Shown: one piece after another, positions 31,743-42,890 of the stretch
Position numbering within the stretch: position 1 is the stretch's first letter
Layout: each line of letters begins with the position of its first letter
Notes under the pieces: generated by a model
Seen by the model: only the letters and a program-made list of their open reading frames with translations
What the model was told of the DNA's origin: nothing
Database searches by the model: none
Program-made: the position numbers and the translations under genes
Source of the DNA: Symbiodinium sp. CCMP2592
Lineage: Eukaryota; Sar; Dinophyceae; Suessiales; Symbiodiniaceae
Reading direction: 5' to 3'
NCBI GenBank assembly: GCA_905221615.1
Contig: CAJNDT010006129.1
Location: 310,001-374,000, forward strand
Length of the DNA: 64,000 nucleotides

Positions 31743-32637
31743 AAACCCTAAACCCCGGCATGGTCCCTTGTGCACCTGCATCGCGAGAAAGAGAGCATTC
31801 GTGGCGCCCACTGTAACAGCGACCTGCCACCAGTTGTTCTAGGAATTGTGTCAACCAAATGGTACCATTTCTTTGTGCTATACTAGATTGTATCGTATCA
31901 TACACTACAAACTCTCATGTTATACCGCTGCACCATATCATGTTGTAATGGATGCAGGGCTTCAGGTCCAGAGTCCAGGAGTCTTTCGTCTGGGTTTAGA
32001 CACCAGGTATGACTAGGGTTTAGGGTTTTGGGTTTAGGGTTTAGGGTTTAGGGGTTAAAGGGCTGTGGCTTGAAAATCACGGGATCGTCCCGAGTCCCGG
32101 ATCGTCCAACTCAAAACCCACCCAGAAACGTGGAAGTGCCTCCTGTATCTCCCACTACGGCTGGGTCTTTCTGAAAGCTGCATCCAGCCTGAAACCTCAA
32201 GACTTCAGAGCCGCAAGACTTCGTGGGAAAAGCACCTAATCTTGTTCGAAGGAGCACCTGGAGGTTCATGGGCAGCAATACATGGGGTTACAAGTCCCTT
32301 GATGTGGGACATGACTGTAGTTATCCTGCTTATAACCCTTGTTTCCAGACCCCCTTCATGGAACCCCAAGGCCACCTCCTTGAGGGCATCCAGCGGCCGA
32401 CCTAGGTGGCCGCTGTACCGCTCAGCCAAGACCTGTTTGTTTGGGATGGGATTTCGGCGCTACACTCGGACGAGCCAGGCAAGGTGGGAGTTAGGGTTTA
32501 GGACTTAGGGCTTGGGGCTTGCAGGGGATGTTGAGTTCATGCAAGTTGGAACGGCTCCATTGGGGTCTTTCAAAAGTGCTGCTTGGGTCAGGATTCTGGC
32601 TTCGTGAGGACATTGTGGCTCCTTAGGTAGCCTTAAA
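31743..32637. other. Intergenic; possible minus-strand exon near 32205-32429
   Basis: A TTTAGGG run lies at 32010-32052. The minus frame at 32205-32429 reads ERYSGHLGRPLDALKEVALG and onward like ordinary coding sequence, but it has no family match and no partner exon was found. Confidence 0.3.
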
Positions 32638-32813
32638 CCCAAAGACTCCAATACCCCTTCATTAAGGAATATTCCTTAAATTATAGTAGGACTCCTATTA
32701 TGATTTAAGCAACATTCCTAATTAAGGGAGATTGTGTCATTGATCATGGTGATCTTTTTTCTTCAATAATTTTTGATACCTACCATGCACATTTCACATG
32801 TTGTGTCTCTGGG
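32638..32813. mobile_element. MITE-like element, family A, copy 4, with a nested insertion
   Basis: The left end reads CCCAAAGACTCCAATACCCC and AA flanks both sides. The right inverted end is split: TTGTG occurs at 32732-32736 and again at 32801-32805, bracketing 64 bases of foreign AT-rich DNA. Removing one TTGTG and the insert restores a right end close to the other copies. Confidence 0.75.
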
Positions 32814-32905
32814 AAGGGTTTCAGGGTCAAAGGGTGCACTGCGAATGCGAAAACCCCCCGGTTTTCTGAGTCGCTCGAGGCGAGCTCGGGGCTTCCTATC
32901 CGGGA

Positions 32906-33050
32906 CCCAGGAGAGCCCAATACCCCGTGAAGTAAGGAATATAGCTTAAATCATAATAATCATCATAATAATAATTAATAGTACGAATAATATGAATCCC
33001 CTTATACTTTAAGGTATATTCCGTAATTGAGGGGTATTGGGTTCTCTGGG
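32906..33050. mobile_element. MITE-like element, family A, copy 5
   Basis: Ends read CCCAGGAGAGCCCAATACCC and the complement of CCCAGAGAACCCAATACCCC. An AAT/ATC-rich expansion makes it the longest uninterrupted copy (145 bp). Confidence 0.82.
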
Positions 33051-33718
33051 CATTCCCATGTTCGGAGGTCAAAGACTAGATTTTCAAGCCATGAACCCGT
33101 ATCCAAGAGCCCTGCCACACCCTCGATCCGGTTCCAAATTACGGTCCCCCACGCTGTTGCCCGCATGGTGAACTGCTGTTCATCCATATGCCTGCGTTGG
33201 GGCCGCAACGCAGAAGAAGCCCCAGAAAGTGAACTCCATAGCCCCTGCTTGAATAAACTTCGGGCTCCGCAGGCCTCCACCAGAGGCACGTGCCCTGCCG
33301 TCCTGCACCCAGAGACTATCGAAGTGTGCACATTCCGGAATTTTGATTTGAAGCCTACCGCTTGGAGGTTGCTTGTTGAAATGGGTTTGTTCTGCCCCGT
33401 AGCTACAACGATGCAAAGCGAGTTGTTCTTTCGGTTCTCGTGCCAACCAAGTGCATCTCGGAGCTTTAGGCTTGGAGCTGGGGATTGGGACGAGCCTGGC
33501 TCTTGCCTCGACAGGCCAAGTAAGTGACAAGGACTTGAGTTCATTCTTTCACACATTCCTCAAAGTCTCGGCTTTAGATTCCGAACCATTGGAGTCAGGC
33601 TCGCGGTGAACGCTGTTGGGCCACTGCTCTGGCTCTGTGCTGCGAACAGCTCCGCCAAGGGCGCAATTTCAGCTCGTAACGTCGTATCTCCGCTCCTGCG
33701 GCGCACATCTTCCTAAAT
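33051..33718. other. Intergenic, no supported gene
   Basis: Overlapping frames of up to 184 codons are open on both strands, but none has recognisable motifs. Confidence 0.35.
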
Positions 33719-33822
33719 GAGAGTTTCCGAAAATTGGTGGACCCCAATGTAATACTTTAAATGGTAGGATCCTTATTATAAGGACTCCGAAAAAAGGTAC
33801 CCCCCTAATTTTCGGAAGCTCC
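33719..33822. mobile_element. MITE-like element, family B, copy 2
   Basis: Ends read GAGAGTTTCCGAAAATT and the complement of GGAGCTTCCGAAAATTA. TAAAT (or CCTAAAT) is present on both flanks at 33714-33718 and 33823-33827. Confidence 0.8.
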
Positions 33823-33955
33823 TAAATCAGTCCAAGCACCGACTCCCCAAACCCAGGTTCCCCGTTCCAGCCGCCTGGTGTACTGGTGGCGGGTGCGAAC
33901 CTTGCCCTTGCCCGTGCCATCCAGCTCGTCGCGAAGAGCCTCATGTTCGGTCGTG

Positions 33956-34064
33956 CCCAGAGAGCCCAATAGGCCTTAAATAAGGAATATACCTTAAATT
34001 ATACGGGGACACATAATATGACGTACGCTATATTCCTTAATTAAGGGGTGCTGGGCTCTCTGGG
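33956..34064. mobile_element. MITE-like element, family A, copy 6
   Basis: CCCAGAGAGCCCA inverted ends are flanked by TG on both sides, with an inner TTAAATAAGGAATATACC. Confidence 0.88.
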
Positions 34065-34479
34065 TGAAGGTCTCGGACCCTACAAAAAGCCGTTTGAATC
34101 CTCAACCCCACAGGACGACCCGAGATGTCTCAAGCTCTCCCGAACTTTCACAACATGCCGCGCCCACGCGCTGCCAGAAGACAAGCACCACCACAACCAT
34201 CAGCAGCATCAACTTCAGCTGCCTTAGGCCCTTTCAGACGCCGACATGCGGAGATCATGATGACCGGAAGCTTCGATCTTCCCCCGGTTTCGGAACCCGA
34301 AACCCTAAAAGAAAAAAAACTAAGGCGCAAAGACGGACGGCCCCCTCCCTTTTCAGGGCACCTGCACGACGAAGTCGGGAGGATCGTAGTTGGGGAAGCC
34401 CTGGCCCAAGTCCACACAGGAGTCGCCCAGCATCCTCCCGATTCGGGGCTTGTTTAGGGTTTAGGGTTTACGGCTTTGA

Positions 34480-34590
34480 TAATGTAGGAACCTGATTTAG
34501 AAACCTTGGGCCTTGATTAGGGTTCCTGATATGAATCCTACTATTTTGGGGGTTAGAGGCCCAAGGTTTCTTAATCAGGTTCCTACATTA
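34480..34590. mobile_element. MITE-like element, family D, copy 2 (TA-flanked)
   Basis: About 32-bp inverted ends begin ATGTAGGAACCTGATTTAG, then AAACCTTGGGCC, bounded by TA on each side. Confidence 0.85.
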
Positions 34591-36529
34591 CGGAATTTGG
34601 GACGGCCTTCGCGTGCTTGTTGGATTATTTTCCCCGAGAGTTGGGTTTTGGCGACGCCTGACTTCTGCTCCATGACGTAGCACCCAGGATCTCAAGTCCC
34701 GCAGACGAGCATACTCATACGAGTATGCGGTGACACGCGGTGCGGTGGCACGGCATGCGCAGCAGCGTGCATGAGAGATGTGCTGTTCTCGCGAGGCGGA
34801 AACGGGTGTGCGTGAGCTACTCGAAGCGGAAAGCGCACGGGATGTTTCGAAGTGCACTGCTGGGGTTTCGGGTCACGTTTTTTTGCACATTTTGCACACT
34901 TCCATGTGTCCCCACAGGCCCCAACCAGATTCAGCAGAATGTGATTTGGTTGCTTATTCGATTTTGGCGAGCGCTGTTTTAGGCCGACTTGTGAGGTTTC
35001 CGGTGAGATTTCAGCAAATTTGGATGCTTTCTGCCTTATCACCCAGAATCGAAACGGATTTGTTGGCTGGTGGTGCTATAGATTACATGTCTAAGTAAAT
35101 TGACTTGAATTTCAACTTGCTTTGCCTATCAATGTTTCTCAACATATCTCACATGATCCTGGCAGCGGTTTAGGAATTTAGGCTTTAGGGTCATGGGCTC
35201 TAGGGTTTCAACTTTGCGTTTGGGGATTCAATTTTTCTATGGGTTCGAGGTTTAGGATCTATGCTTTAGTACAGTAGGCTTTCTTCTTTGAAGGACCCTT
35301 TTCCGTCTCGCGAGATTCAGAAAGTGAATGTACTCTGGGCCTTTGGCAAAGCTTGTTGTAAGCTATACCGAGTGTAGTAGGCTTTCCGCTCTCACAACTC
35401 GGACAATGCCAGGCGAGGTTCTTAGGTGCGGAGCCGGTGTGAAAAGTCATGTCAAGGCGATTCCCACTGTAGTGTAGTAGGCTTTACAGTAGAAGCCCAA
35501 AAGTTGGAAACCCAATAGCCTCAATCCTTAAGAGTCATGTATAAGGGATCCCAGCACTAATTGTCCTTAATCCGATTTCCAGCTTTTTGGGGTTTACTGT
35601 AGGGCTTTGGGCTTGGGTTTGGGGATTTCGGGGCTTTCCCAGAAACGGTCGCCGACCTCGCGAGCCCGCTAAACTCCCCGAAGACGCTCTTCGGCTGAGC
35701 ACCTGCACTGGGTTTTGACTTGGTGCACTTCTCGGTTTGTGAATGGTTTAGGATTTAGGGGTTTGGAGTTTAGGGATTTAGGGGTTTAGGGGCTTCGGGT
35801 TTAGAGGTGCGCCTTGCTATCAGCGGCTGTGCTGCAAAGGCTACAAGGATATGGGTCGCGACAAAGATGACAAAAAGGGCGGGAAAGCGGACCACATGGC
35901 AACACCGTGCACATCCTCCACTGTAGTCGGCCTAGCAACTGGTTTTCTGTCTTGATGAATGTTCTTGAGAAACCAGTGGCAATATTCTGATTCTGAGCGG
36001 ACCGTCGGGCTGTGGACTGCATCTTGAAGTACTGGGCGGCGTGTCGACTAATGGCTCAAACATATGCAAAAGCCCATGTTAAGGCATCTCTTCTCGAACG
36101 TCAAGGTTCCCATACCTTCAAGGGCCAGGGGCTTGATTGCTCGTCATCAAACCGCTTTTGTATTGAACAATTATTGAGCCCGGTGCTGGAGAGTCGTAAG
36201 TTGAAGGTCACGCATGACGAACAATAAGTATGCCTTTGGGACGGACTCCTAGCCGCACCGAATTAATTCTCCTGTATACACCTATTATTTCCGAAGTGAA
36301 TTATTTAATCTTAATTCTATATACCTTTCTGGTTATTGATTAGGATATGAAAAGGCGAGTTTAAAGACTCACGACTTCCTTTGGGGAGACTTGTCTCGGA
36401 TCACACTGGTTGGTCGGAGCTCTAAAGCCCAAAGCCTACAACCCAACGCCCTACGTAAGACTCGTAACGATAAAAACAACCACGGGAACAATAACAGTCG
36501 CTCATTCACAATCCCAAGAGTCACAAATA
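34591..36529. other. Intergenic, no supported gene
   Basis: Only short open frames without family features and occasional degenerate TTTAGGG words (35165, 35750-35790) are present. Confidence 0.4.
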
Positions 36530-36810
36530 ACGTAGTAGCAGTTGCGGTAGGAGTAGGAGTAGGGGTAGCAGTAAGAGTATGAGTCAGAGTAGGAGTAGTA
36601 GTAGGAGCCGGAGTAGGACTACTCCTACTACTACGACGACGACCAGCACGAGTACTAAAAAAACGAGTACTAGCACTAGCCCCAGCACCAGTACTGGTAA
36701 CTATACCCTGAACCTAAAACCCTAAACCCTAGTAACGATACCCTAAACCCTAAACCCTAAACCCTAGTAACGATACCCTAAACCGTAAACCCCAGTAACT
36801 ATACCCTTTT
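36530..36810. repeat. GTAGGA-type repeat followed by a composite telomeric repeat
   Basis: Imperfect GTAGGAGTAG units (36535-36620) change to AGTACTAG-type words. A tandem follows in which CCCTAAACCCTA alternates with GTAACGATAC (36710-36810). Confidence 0.85.
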
Positions 36811-36978
36811 TACCCTAAACCCCACAAGGTAGGCGCCTGGGCTCTTGACCTCGGGATCTGGCGACTCCATCGGCTCGTCGTCCTCAGCTAAGGCAGCCTC
36901 GCTTTCTCCGACCTCAGCAAGCTCCGGGGGTGGAAATGCAAAGTTCGGGGCTATGGTTAAGGTTTAGGGTTTAAATGT

Positions 36979-37079
36979 GGGAGTTTCCGAAAATAGGCGA
37001 CCCTAACATAGTACCTAAATAGTAGGGTCCTTATTATAAGGACCGCAAAATACGGTACCCCTGATTTTCGGAAACTCCC
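36979..37079. mobile_element. MITE-like element, family B, copy 3
   Basis: Near-perfect ends read GGGAGTTTCCGAAAATAGG and the complement of GGGAGTTTCCGAAAATCAGG, with ATGT on both flanks. Confidence 0.85.
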
Positions 37080-37100
37080 ATGTTGTGCATCTTCTTTGCG

Positions 37101-37207
37101 CAGAGACTCCAACATCCCTTAATTAAGGGATATACCATCTAGCAGGATCCCTCATATGATTTCAGGAGTATTCCTGACTTTACTTAAGGGATATTGTAGT
37201 CTTTGGG
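37101..37207. mobile_element. MITE-like element, family A, copy 7
   Basis: The left end CAGAGACTCCAACATCCC has lost the first two C. The right end is the complement of CCCAAAGACTACAATATCCC. Confidence 0.78.
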
Positions 37208-38421
37208 TGGCTTTTGGGCCACTTTTTCTCCATTCTCAGATTTACGGTTTTTGGAGCTTGTGTTCAGGCCGGGGGCTGCGCAATGGAACTTCAACCCTCG
37301 TAGGGGCCTGAAGAAGAATACGTTTTGAAGGATAGTATGCTAGCGTCTTTATCCGAGGCTCCTCGTGCAGTCTCTGCTCCCCTCTCTTAGACCAGAACAT
37401 TCAAGCATACCCACCGTACCCAATGGACCCAAAGAGAGCAAAGCTGGAGTACATATGGGAGCACTCCTCATGGCCCAGGTGACGGTAGTGCCGAGTCCAA
37501 ACTCTGCCCAGTCACGCTGGCCAAACTGACTGACTCACCTGCCAGTAGGACCCCCTGTCGGATCCTTGAATTTCGACGGTGGTGGATTTCATCCTCCGCG
37601 TCCGACAGAACCCTAATCTTGATTCTTTGGCGAACGACTGGCTAACCATCCCTGGAATAACTGAAGGATTCCTTGCCAAGCAGCACATCCCCCGCGCAGG
37701 AACCCCCGGCTAGGTTTACGGAGTATGGCATGACATAAGGACTGCTTCGTAATGAAAGTCTGGAAAATGCTCCAGTGGATGGTTTCTAGGTTTTTTCAGG
37801 GGTCGCCTTAACAGTGATGCCTCTGTGATGTTACTTTGGGGTCCTAGGAGTCTCTGAACCGCTTCTATGGCAGACTCAACTCTAGGACCACAGGGACCCT
37901 AATGCCTTCATGTAACAAATCATATATGTAGCTTCAGTCAGAACACCAGTCTCAAGACGACGGATGAAAACTCACCGAGGACTAGCTCAGCTGAAACGGA
38001 AACCTAGGCCCGGCTGTGCTTTGCAGCCGGGCTGTCCCAAGATCCAACGGTAAAAGGAGGGACCCTTAATAAGGACCCCTATAGGTATATACCCTTAATA
38101 GAGCTATTATATACCCATTATGTAGCCCATTATAGGGTAGGGGTCCGTCCGCATTAAGGGTCCCTCCTTTTCCGCTTTGACAAGATCCAGGCTCCACCTG
38201 GGGCCTTATAACTAGCTGCCTTCGGCAAAGACCATGGCGCAGGGATCACCCAGGGTTTAGGGGTTTAGGGTTTAGGCTTATAAGAGTGAGTACCACACCT
38301 CTGGCTTAGGGATGATTAGGGGCGGGTTGACATACATACCTCGCGAAGGATCGGGTGTCCCTGCTCACTCGGAGCCCCAATCCAGTCTCATAAACCCAAG
38401 ATTTTCCGAACTTCCGCGGGG
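37208..38421. other. Intergenic, downstream of the channel gene
   Basis: It contains one palindromic element (38048-38174) and a short TTTAGGG run at 38253-38270. The part nearest 38421 should hold the 3' untranslated region of the minus-strand channel gene. Confidence 0.5.
38048..38174. mobile_element. MITE-like palindromic element, family G
   Basis: Inverted ends read CGGTAAAAGGAGGGACCCTT on the left and the complement of CGGAAAAGGAGGGACCCTTA on the right. The interior is rich in TATACCC/GGGTATA. Confidence 0.7.
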
Positions 38422-40544
38422 TCAGGAGCCTGACTTCTCCTCCTGTTCCTCGGCCAAGGTGGCCACCCAAACGACCTCGACGTTTTTAAGATGACTGCGG
38501 TCTCCACATGATTGACCCGGGCGCAACGCCCGAGAAAGGTTCCGGTATGCGTAGGATGCCAAGTAATGATGGTACAACTGCGTCTTCCGCTCCACCGACT
38601 TCCCATAGAGCTCTCCAAGCAAGCCGATGTAGACGTTCAGGAAAACAACGTTCACTGCGAGGCTCAGCGCTACGAACTCGGCACGCAAGCTCCTGTGGAA
38701 GTCCCTGTCGTAAGCTTCTTCGTCAACCTCACCATCAAAAGTGTGGTCCGAAGAGAAAGATCCGTGAAGCTGATCACCGAGACCCTCTAGCTCGCTGAGG
38801 CTGAAATCCCCAAGAATTTCGAGCCGGAAGATCTTCAAGAAAGTGTTCAGGACATGGGTTAAGCTGCCTGTGTTCTCCTTGATAGGGAAGACGTAGTACG
38901 CATGGAAGGAGCCAAGCACGATGATGAAGAGGAAAAACAGGAAGGACAGGGACTCTGGCCTCGAAATGGCGTGAACCACCGGCACGACATTGCGGCCCAG
39001 AAGCTCGACCTGCAGTAGGCCGATGCCCAGCTGCGTCCACCGGACCAAAACCAGGAACGAGAGGAAGCCGGGATGCTGGCGGAAAAGCGTCCATGCACCT
39101 CGGCTCCCCTTGATGAAAGGATAATAAAACCCAAGAGAAAAAGGGCAAAAGGACACTACCGGGCAACCTAGGCACCCTCATCGGCATCGTAGACCACATA
39201 GATGCAAAAGCGGAATGCGAAGTAGGTGGAAAACACCTCGGACGAGGACATGACCAAGTTCCAGAGCGTCGCATGCTTGATCACGCCAGCAAAGAAACCG
39301 CGGCAGGCCCCGCATCGGGACCAGAACAGCCGAAGCCCACCATAGAGTTTACATAAGAGTGACAAGGCGACCCATAGGCTAACGATGAAGAAGCACACTT
39401 GCACTGTCTTGAGGGGCTTGCGGCGGGAGTTGACGGCAATGGCCAACAAGAGCAGGATGACAAGGTATAGCATGTCTACCAACCAATCTGCGGCCCGTGC
39501 CCATGAAGTCCTTATCAGTGCCTCATCGAGGAGCGCCTTGGAGACAACGGTTGTGAAGCACTGACTCTCCCGCCCGGCATCTACGAGCACCTTGAGCATC
39601 AGGCTCAGATCGCTGTCATTGGCGTTCAAGAGCTGGACTGCCGGGATGATACTGTAGCTGATGCGAGAAAGGCTCTGGCCGGCAGCGGCAGAAAACAGAA
39701 CACGCCCACAGCTCTGGGACGTGTCAGTGCTTTCGAGATCTTTAGTCAACTTGCTCAACAAAGTCATCTCCGTCCTTTGCTTGAAGACGATGCGGAAGCT
39801 GCCAAGACTCTTTCCTAGCCAATCCCAAGGCTTGGACCGATCCCATTCACTCAATTTCGGGCCAACCCACATTCTTGCGTCTTTTGGAAGGCTCCCCACG
39901 CGACGATTGGCTCCGAATAGGCTTAGATCCATGCTCAAACTCTCCATGAAAATATTTAGACTTTGCTGGCCCTCCTCCACAACCAAGGCGGCCACGGTCT
40001 GCATGAAGCAAGCAGGTGTCAATCCGTTAAGCCTCTTTACCCAGTCGTCATACATCTTGTCTAGGGCTTTCTGCCCGAGGTTCGCCGCAACTTTCTGACA
40101 CTTCTCTTTTGTCATCTTGTCGTCTGTGAAGTCGTCCTTGCCGACAAGGATGGAGGTCAGGGGTTCGAGACTTTCCAACTCCTTTGCCGCTGTCTTTTGC
40201 TGCTCCTTGGTCTCGTGGGAACGCCGTGCCCACTTCACATCCCCTATATCCCGTTCACCTGCGGGAGTCTTTCGCGCTGGCTCGTCAGGGAGTGCCTTCA
40301 GGTTCTCAAGAGCTTCGTAGAACCGAGCACGTCTTTGCAGCATCCAGAAATCCTCCGCCATTTCGAAGGCTTCGTCTCGAGACTCCTGACTCTCGGGTGT
40401 TGTGGACATCAGCTGCAGCCAGTCGATTTCCTCCACCTCTTGGTCTGGGCCTTCGCCTTCGCCGGAGTCCATGTCGGAGGAAAGCCGCGAGGTGCGTGAA
40501 CTACCAAAGGACTCCACGTCTCGGCTGCTCACCTTCCTCGCCAT
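38422..40544 (-). CDS. Six-transmembrane cation-channel-like protein (TRP/polycystin type), two exons
   Basis: Exon 1 (40544 to about 39174) begins MARKVSSRDVESFG and encodes a soluble N-terminal region of about 340 residues. Three membrane segments follow (WLVDMLYLVILLLLAIAV; VQVCFFIVSLWVALSLL; a third ending FRFCIYVV). Exon 2 (about 39108 to the stop at 38422) continues with segment four (FLSFLVLVRWTQLGIGLL) and segment five (LSFLFFLFIIVLGSFHAYYV). It then has a pore-like stretch FLKIFRLEILGDFSLSELEG and segment six (ALSLAVNVVFLNVYIGLLGE). The FRL.ILGDF filter region and NV..LN..IG in the last helix are typical of TRP/polycystin-like channels of protists. The two exons lie in different frames, 65-85 bases apart. 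A phase-0 join needs a GC or GA donor. There are no ankyrin repeats. It is the best-preserved host gene here. Confidence 0.75.
39109..39173 (-). other. Intron of the channel gene, non-GT donor likely
   Basis: The acceptor is ...TTCATCAAG before GGGAGCCGA. The only frame-preserving joins use GCCTAGG (GC donor at 39173) or a GATGAG/GAGGG (GA) donor slightly upstream. The nearby GT donor breaks the frame. GC and GA donors are known from dinoflagellates. Confidence 0.55.
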
Positions 40545-40974
40545 GGCCCACAGAGCTTCTCAGGATTTCGGGCTCAGGATTTTGGTGCGAAAACACACGG
40601 ACTGCGCGAACTTGCTTGGGCGAAATGGCCCTCGGAAGCCCGCGAACAAGAATCAAGCGAAGAACTGCTCAGGACATCAGGTTTTTGCGGATTTGGGCTT
40701 AGCGGTTGGGGTTTCTGACGTGGCTGAAGAAAACTAGCCGAAGCTTCCAGAACTTTGCAGGTCCCAACCCTGCCTGCATGCCTTATTGCAGCTTAGAGAC
40801 GCTAAGGGACTAGATTGAACTGTGTAAGCGCTTCCCGCCAGTACTTGTTACTTGGGGGAACCTATTCTGGCCATGCTTCTGACATGTGCCAGTACTTGAG
40901 TGACAGCATGTTCCTCCTGAACCTTGCGGAACCCGGGAAGAAACAATACTAAGAACAGCCACCGAGTGTAAACA
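40545..40974. other. Upstream region of the channel gene
   Basis: No recognisable promoter element was found, and plus-strand open frames here are shadows of the gene. Confidence 0.4.
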
Positions 40975-41225
40975 GAAGCGAAGAACTTACGAAGCTAGGA
41001 TGTCGCGAAGCCCAGAAGCCAAGAGGCACACAAAGCCAAGGAACCCAACAAAAGAAAGCCAAACGAGAAGCCAAGGAGCCGGGAAGCCGCATAATCGAAA
41101 GACAAAAACGAGAAGCCAAGAAGAAAGCCAAGAAGCCGAGAAGCCAGCAAGCTAAAGAAGCCAGGAAAGGAAAAGAGGCCAAGAATCTAGGCAGGCGAGA
41201 AGCCCGGAAGCCAGGAAGGAAAGAG
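40975..41225. repeat. Purine-rich degenerate repeat, AGAAGCCAAG type
   Basis: About 250 bases of imperfect 10-12 base units such as GAAGCCAAGAA and GCCGAGAAGCC are present. One strand is almost entirely A, G and C. Confidence 0.75.
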
Positions 41226-42639
41226 CTTGGCAAGAGCCCCATCCAAGAAAACGAAAAAACTTTTGCCCACACGAGCAATATCAACTCAAAAAGACACCCC
41301 GGTGCTGTTGCTAACACCGCTTTGCTGTACTGTTACTATGATTCTCATACTGGTTTGGATAACTTCGGGTGCCATGAATTACTAGAATATATGCTTTCCC
41401 TGTGTTGCCAGGCTCTGGGTCAAGCCCTCTTACAGCAACCACAAGGGCCTGGTGCAGGCACATTTGCGCCCTAGCGCATGTTCACGCAAAAGCTGGTGCA
41501 GCATGCGAGACAAATTACTGCTGCCAGCATTGCTATACTACTTCGTCCCTCACTCTATTGCTATACTTTTTCGGTACCACGAACACCATGACTTGCAGCG
41601 ATGTGTCCTTTGATGCTCTTGTCTTATTCTTCCAAATGCCAGGGGCCAGGCCAGCTTCGTAGCCACTCGAAGCAGCTCACGCACTGCGCTGTCCACATCG
41701 CCGTCCACGGAGAGAATCGTGGAATCCCACTGGAAGGAGCCATACTCCTTCTTAGAGCTTTTTGAACGATTTAGGCGAACAGGTCTGGGTTCCAGGGTTA
41801 GCTTGATAGGGCAGGCTGACACATTGCTGCGGCAGCAGCGCAAGTTCCACAACAAAGAGGTGCTGGGTGCTCGCTGTACTACGACATGTAGCAATGGCCC
41901 GACCGTGAAGGCCACCCCGTGCATTCACCCCACCCATGCCGTCTAAGGCGGCCAAACCACACAAAATAGCTCCGCTTAGGGATCAGAGCCAAGTTCAGGC
42001 CCCAAACTTGTTGAACCTTCTGGGCCCACTGGGTGGCATCGGATGCATAGGATGAGCTTCTGAGGTTCGTGTTCCTGGTCTTCAACCGGAGCTCGACCCA
42101 ACAGGCCTGTCGGAAACGCACGGAAGGAATCCAAGCTCCATCCGACAGGCTTCAGTGGGGCGGCTTAGAGCATCGGGGTTTCGAATCTTTAGGGCTTGGG
42201 AAACAAGCCGGTCCTTCATCTCCCGGCGTGCGGTCTCGAGCCTCAGATTGCCAGGTAGGCATTTAAGGGTGGGGAGATGTGGGTTTCTTTCTGCCTCCTG
42301 CATTGCTGAGCGATTCACTAAGCACGGGGTTGCGGGGTTACGATGCGTTAAGGCGCGCGCCAGGAAATTGAAGGTTTGGGTTTCAGAATCGAGGAGCTGA
42401 AACGTTTTCTGAAGCCAGGGTACTGGGTCAGAAGAAGCCATGGCCCCCGAAGTATGCTAAGTAGGGTGGCAAAGTTTCAAAGCAAACCGTGAAGAACAGT
42501 TTCGGGATTCCATGTGCAAACGCGCTGCAAGCAGCCCAGGTCCCAAATTGGGACCACAATGCGAGAACCCAGAGCACCCTCAATGAATCAAAGTGGAGCC
42601 CGACACCCAAAAACCCAGACTCCAAAGCCCGAAAGCCTC
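41226..42639. other. Intergenic; possible minus-strand exon at 41640-41770
   Basis: The minus frame reads SFQWDSTILSVDGDVDSAVR, then LLRVATKLAWPLA, and looks like ordinary coding sequence. It has no recognised family and no partner exon. Confidence 0.3.
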
Positions 42640-42890
42640 TATTACATACTACCACACTACATCATCTTATCAAAACAGAATATAATATACCAGAAAAGAT
42701 AACATGACAGAACACAACATAACATAACATCGTATCATAACATAACCGAATATAACACAATGCAATGTGATATGATGCATAATATGCTATAGTGTGATGT
42801 AAGGTATTGACAGCTGCTACATCCAATATTAATACAAGTACATATATATATATGTATATATGTGTGTGTATATATATATATATATAACAT
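42640..42890. repeat. AT-rich ATAACAT/TATA repeat patch
   Basis: Words such as CATAACATAACAT and AATATAAC recur to about 42800, followed by a (TA)n/(TG)n tract at 42842-42887. Confidence 0.75.
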
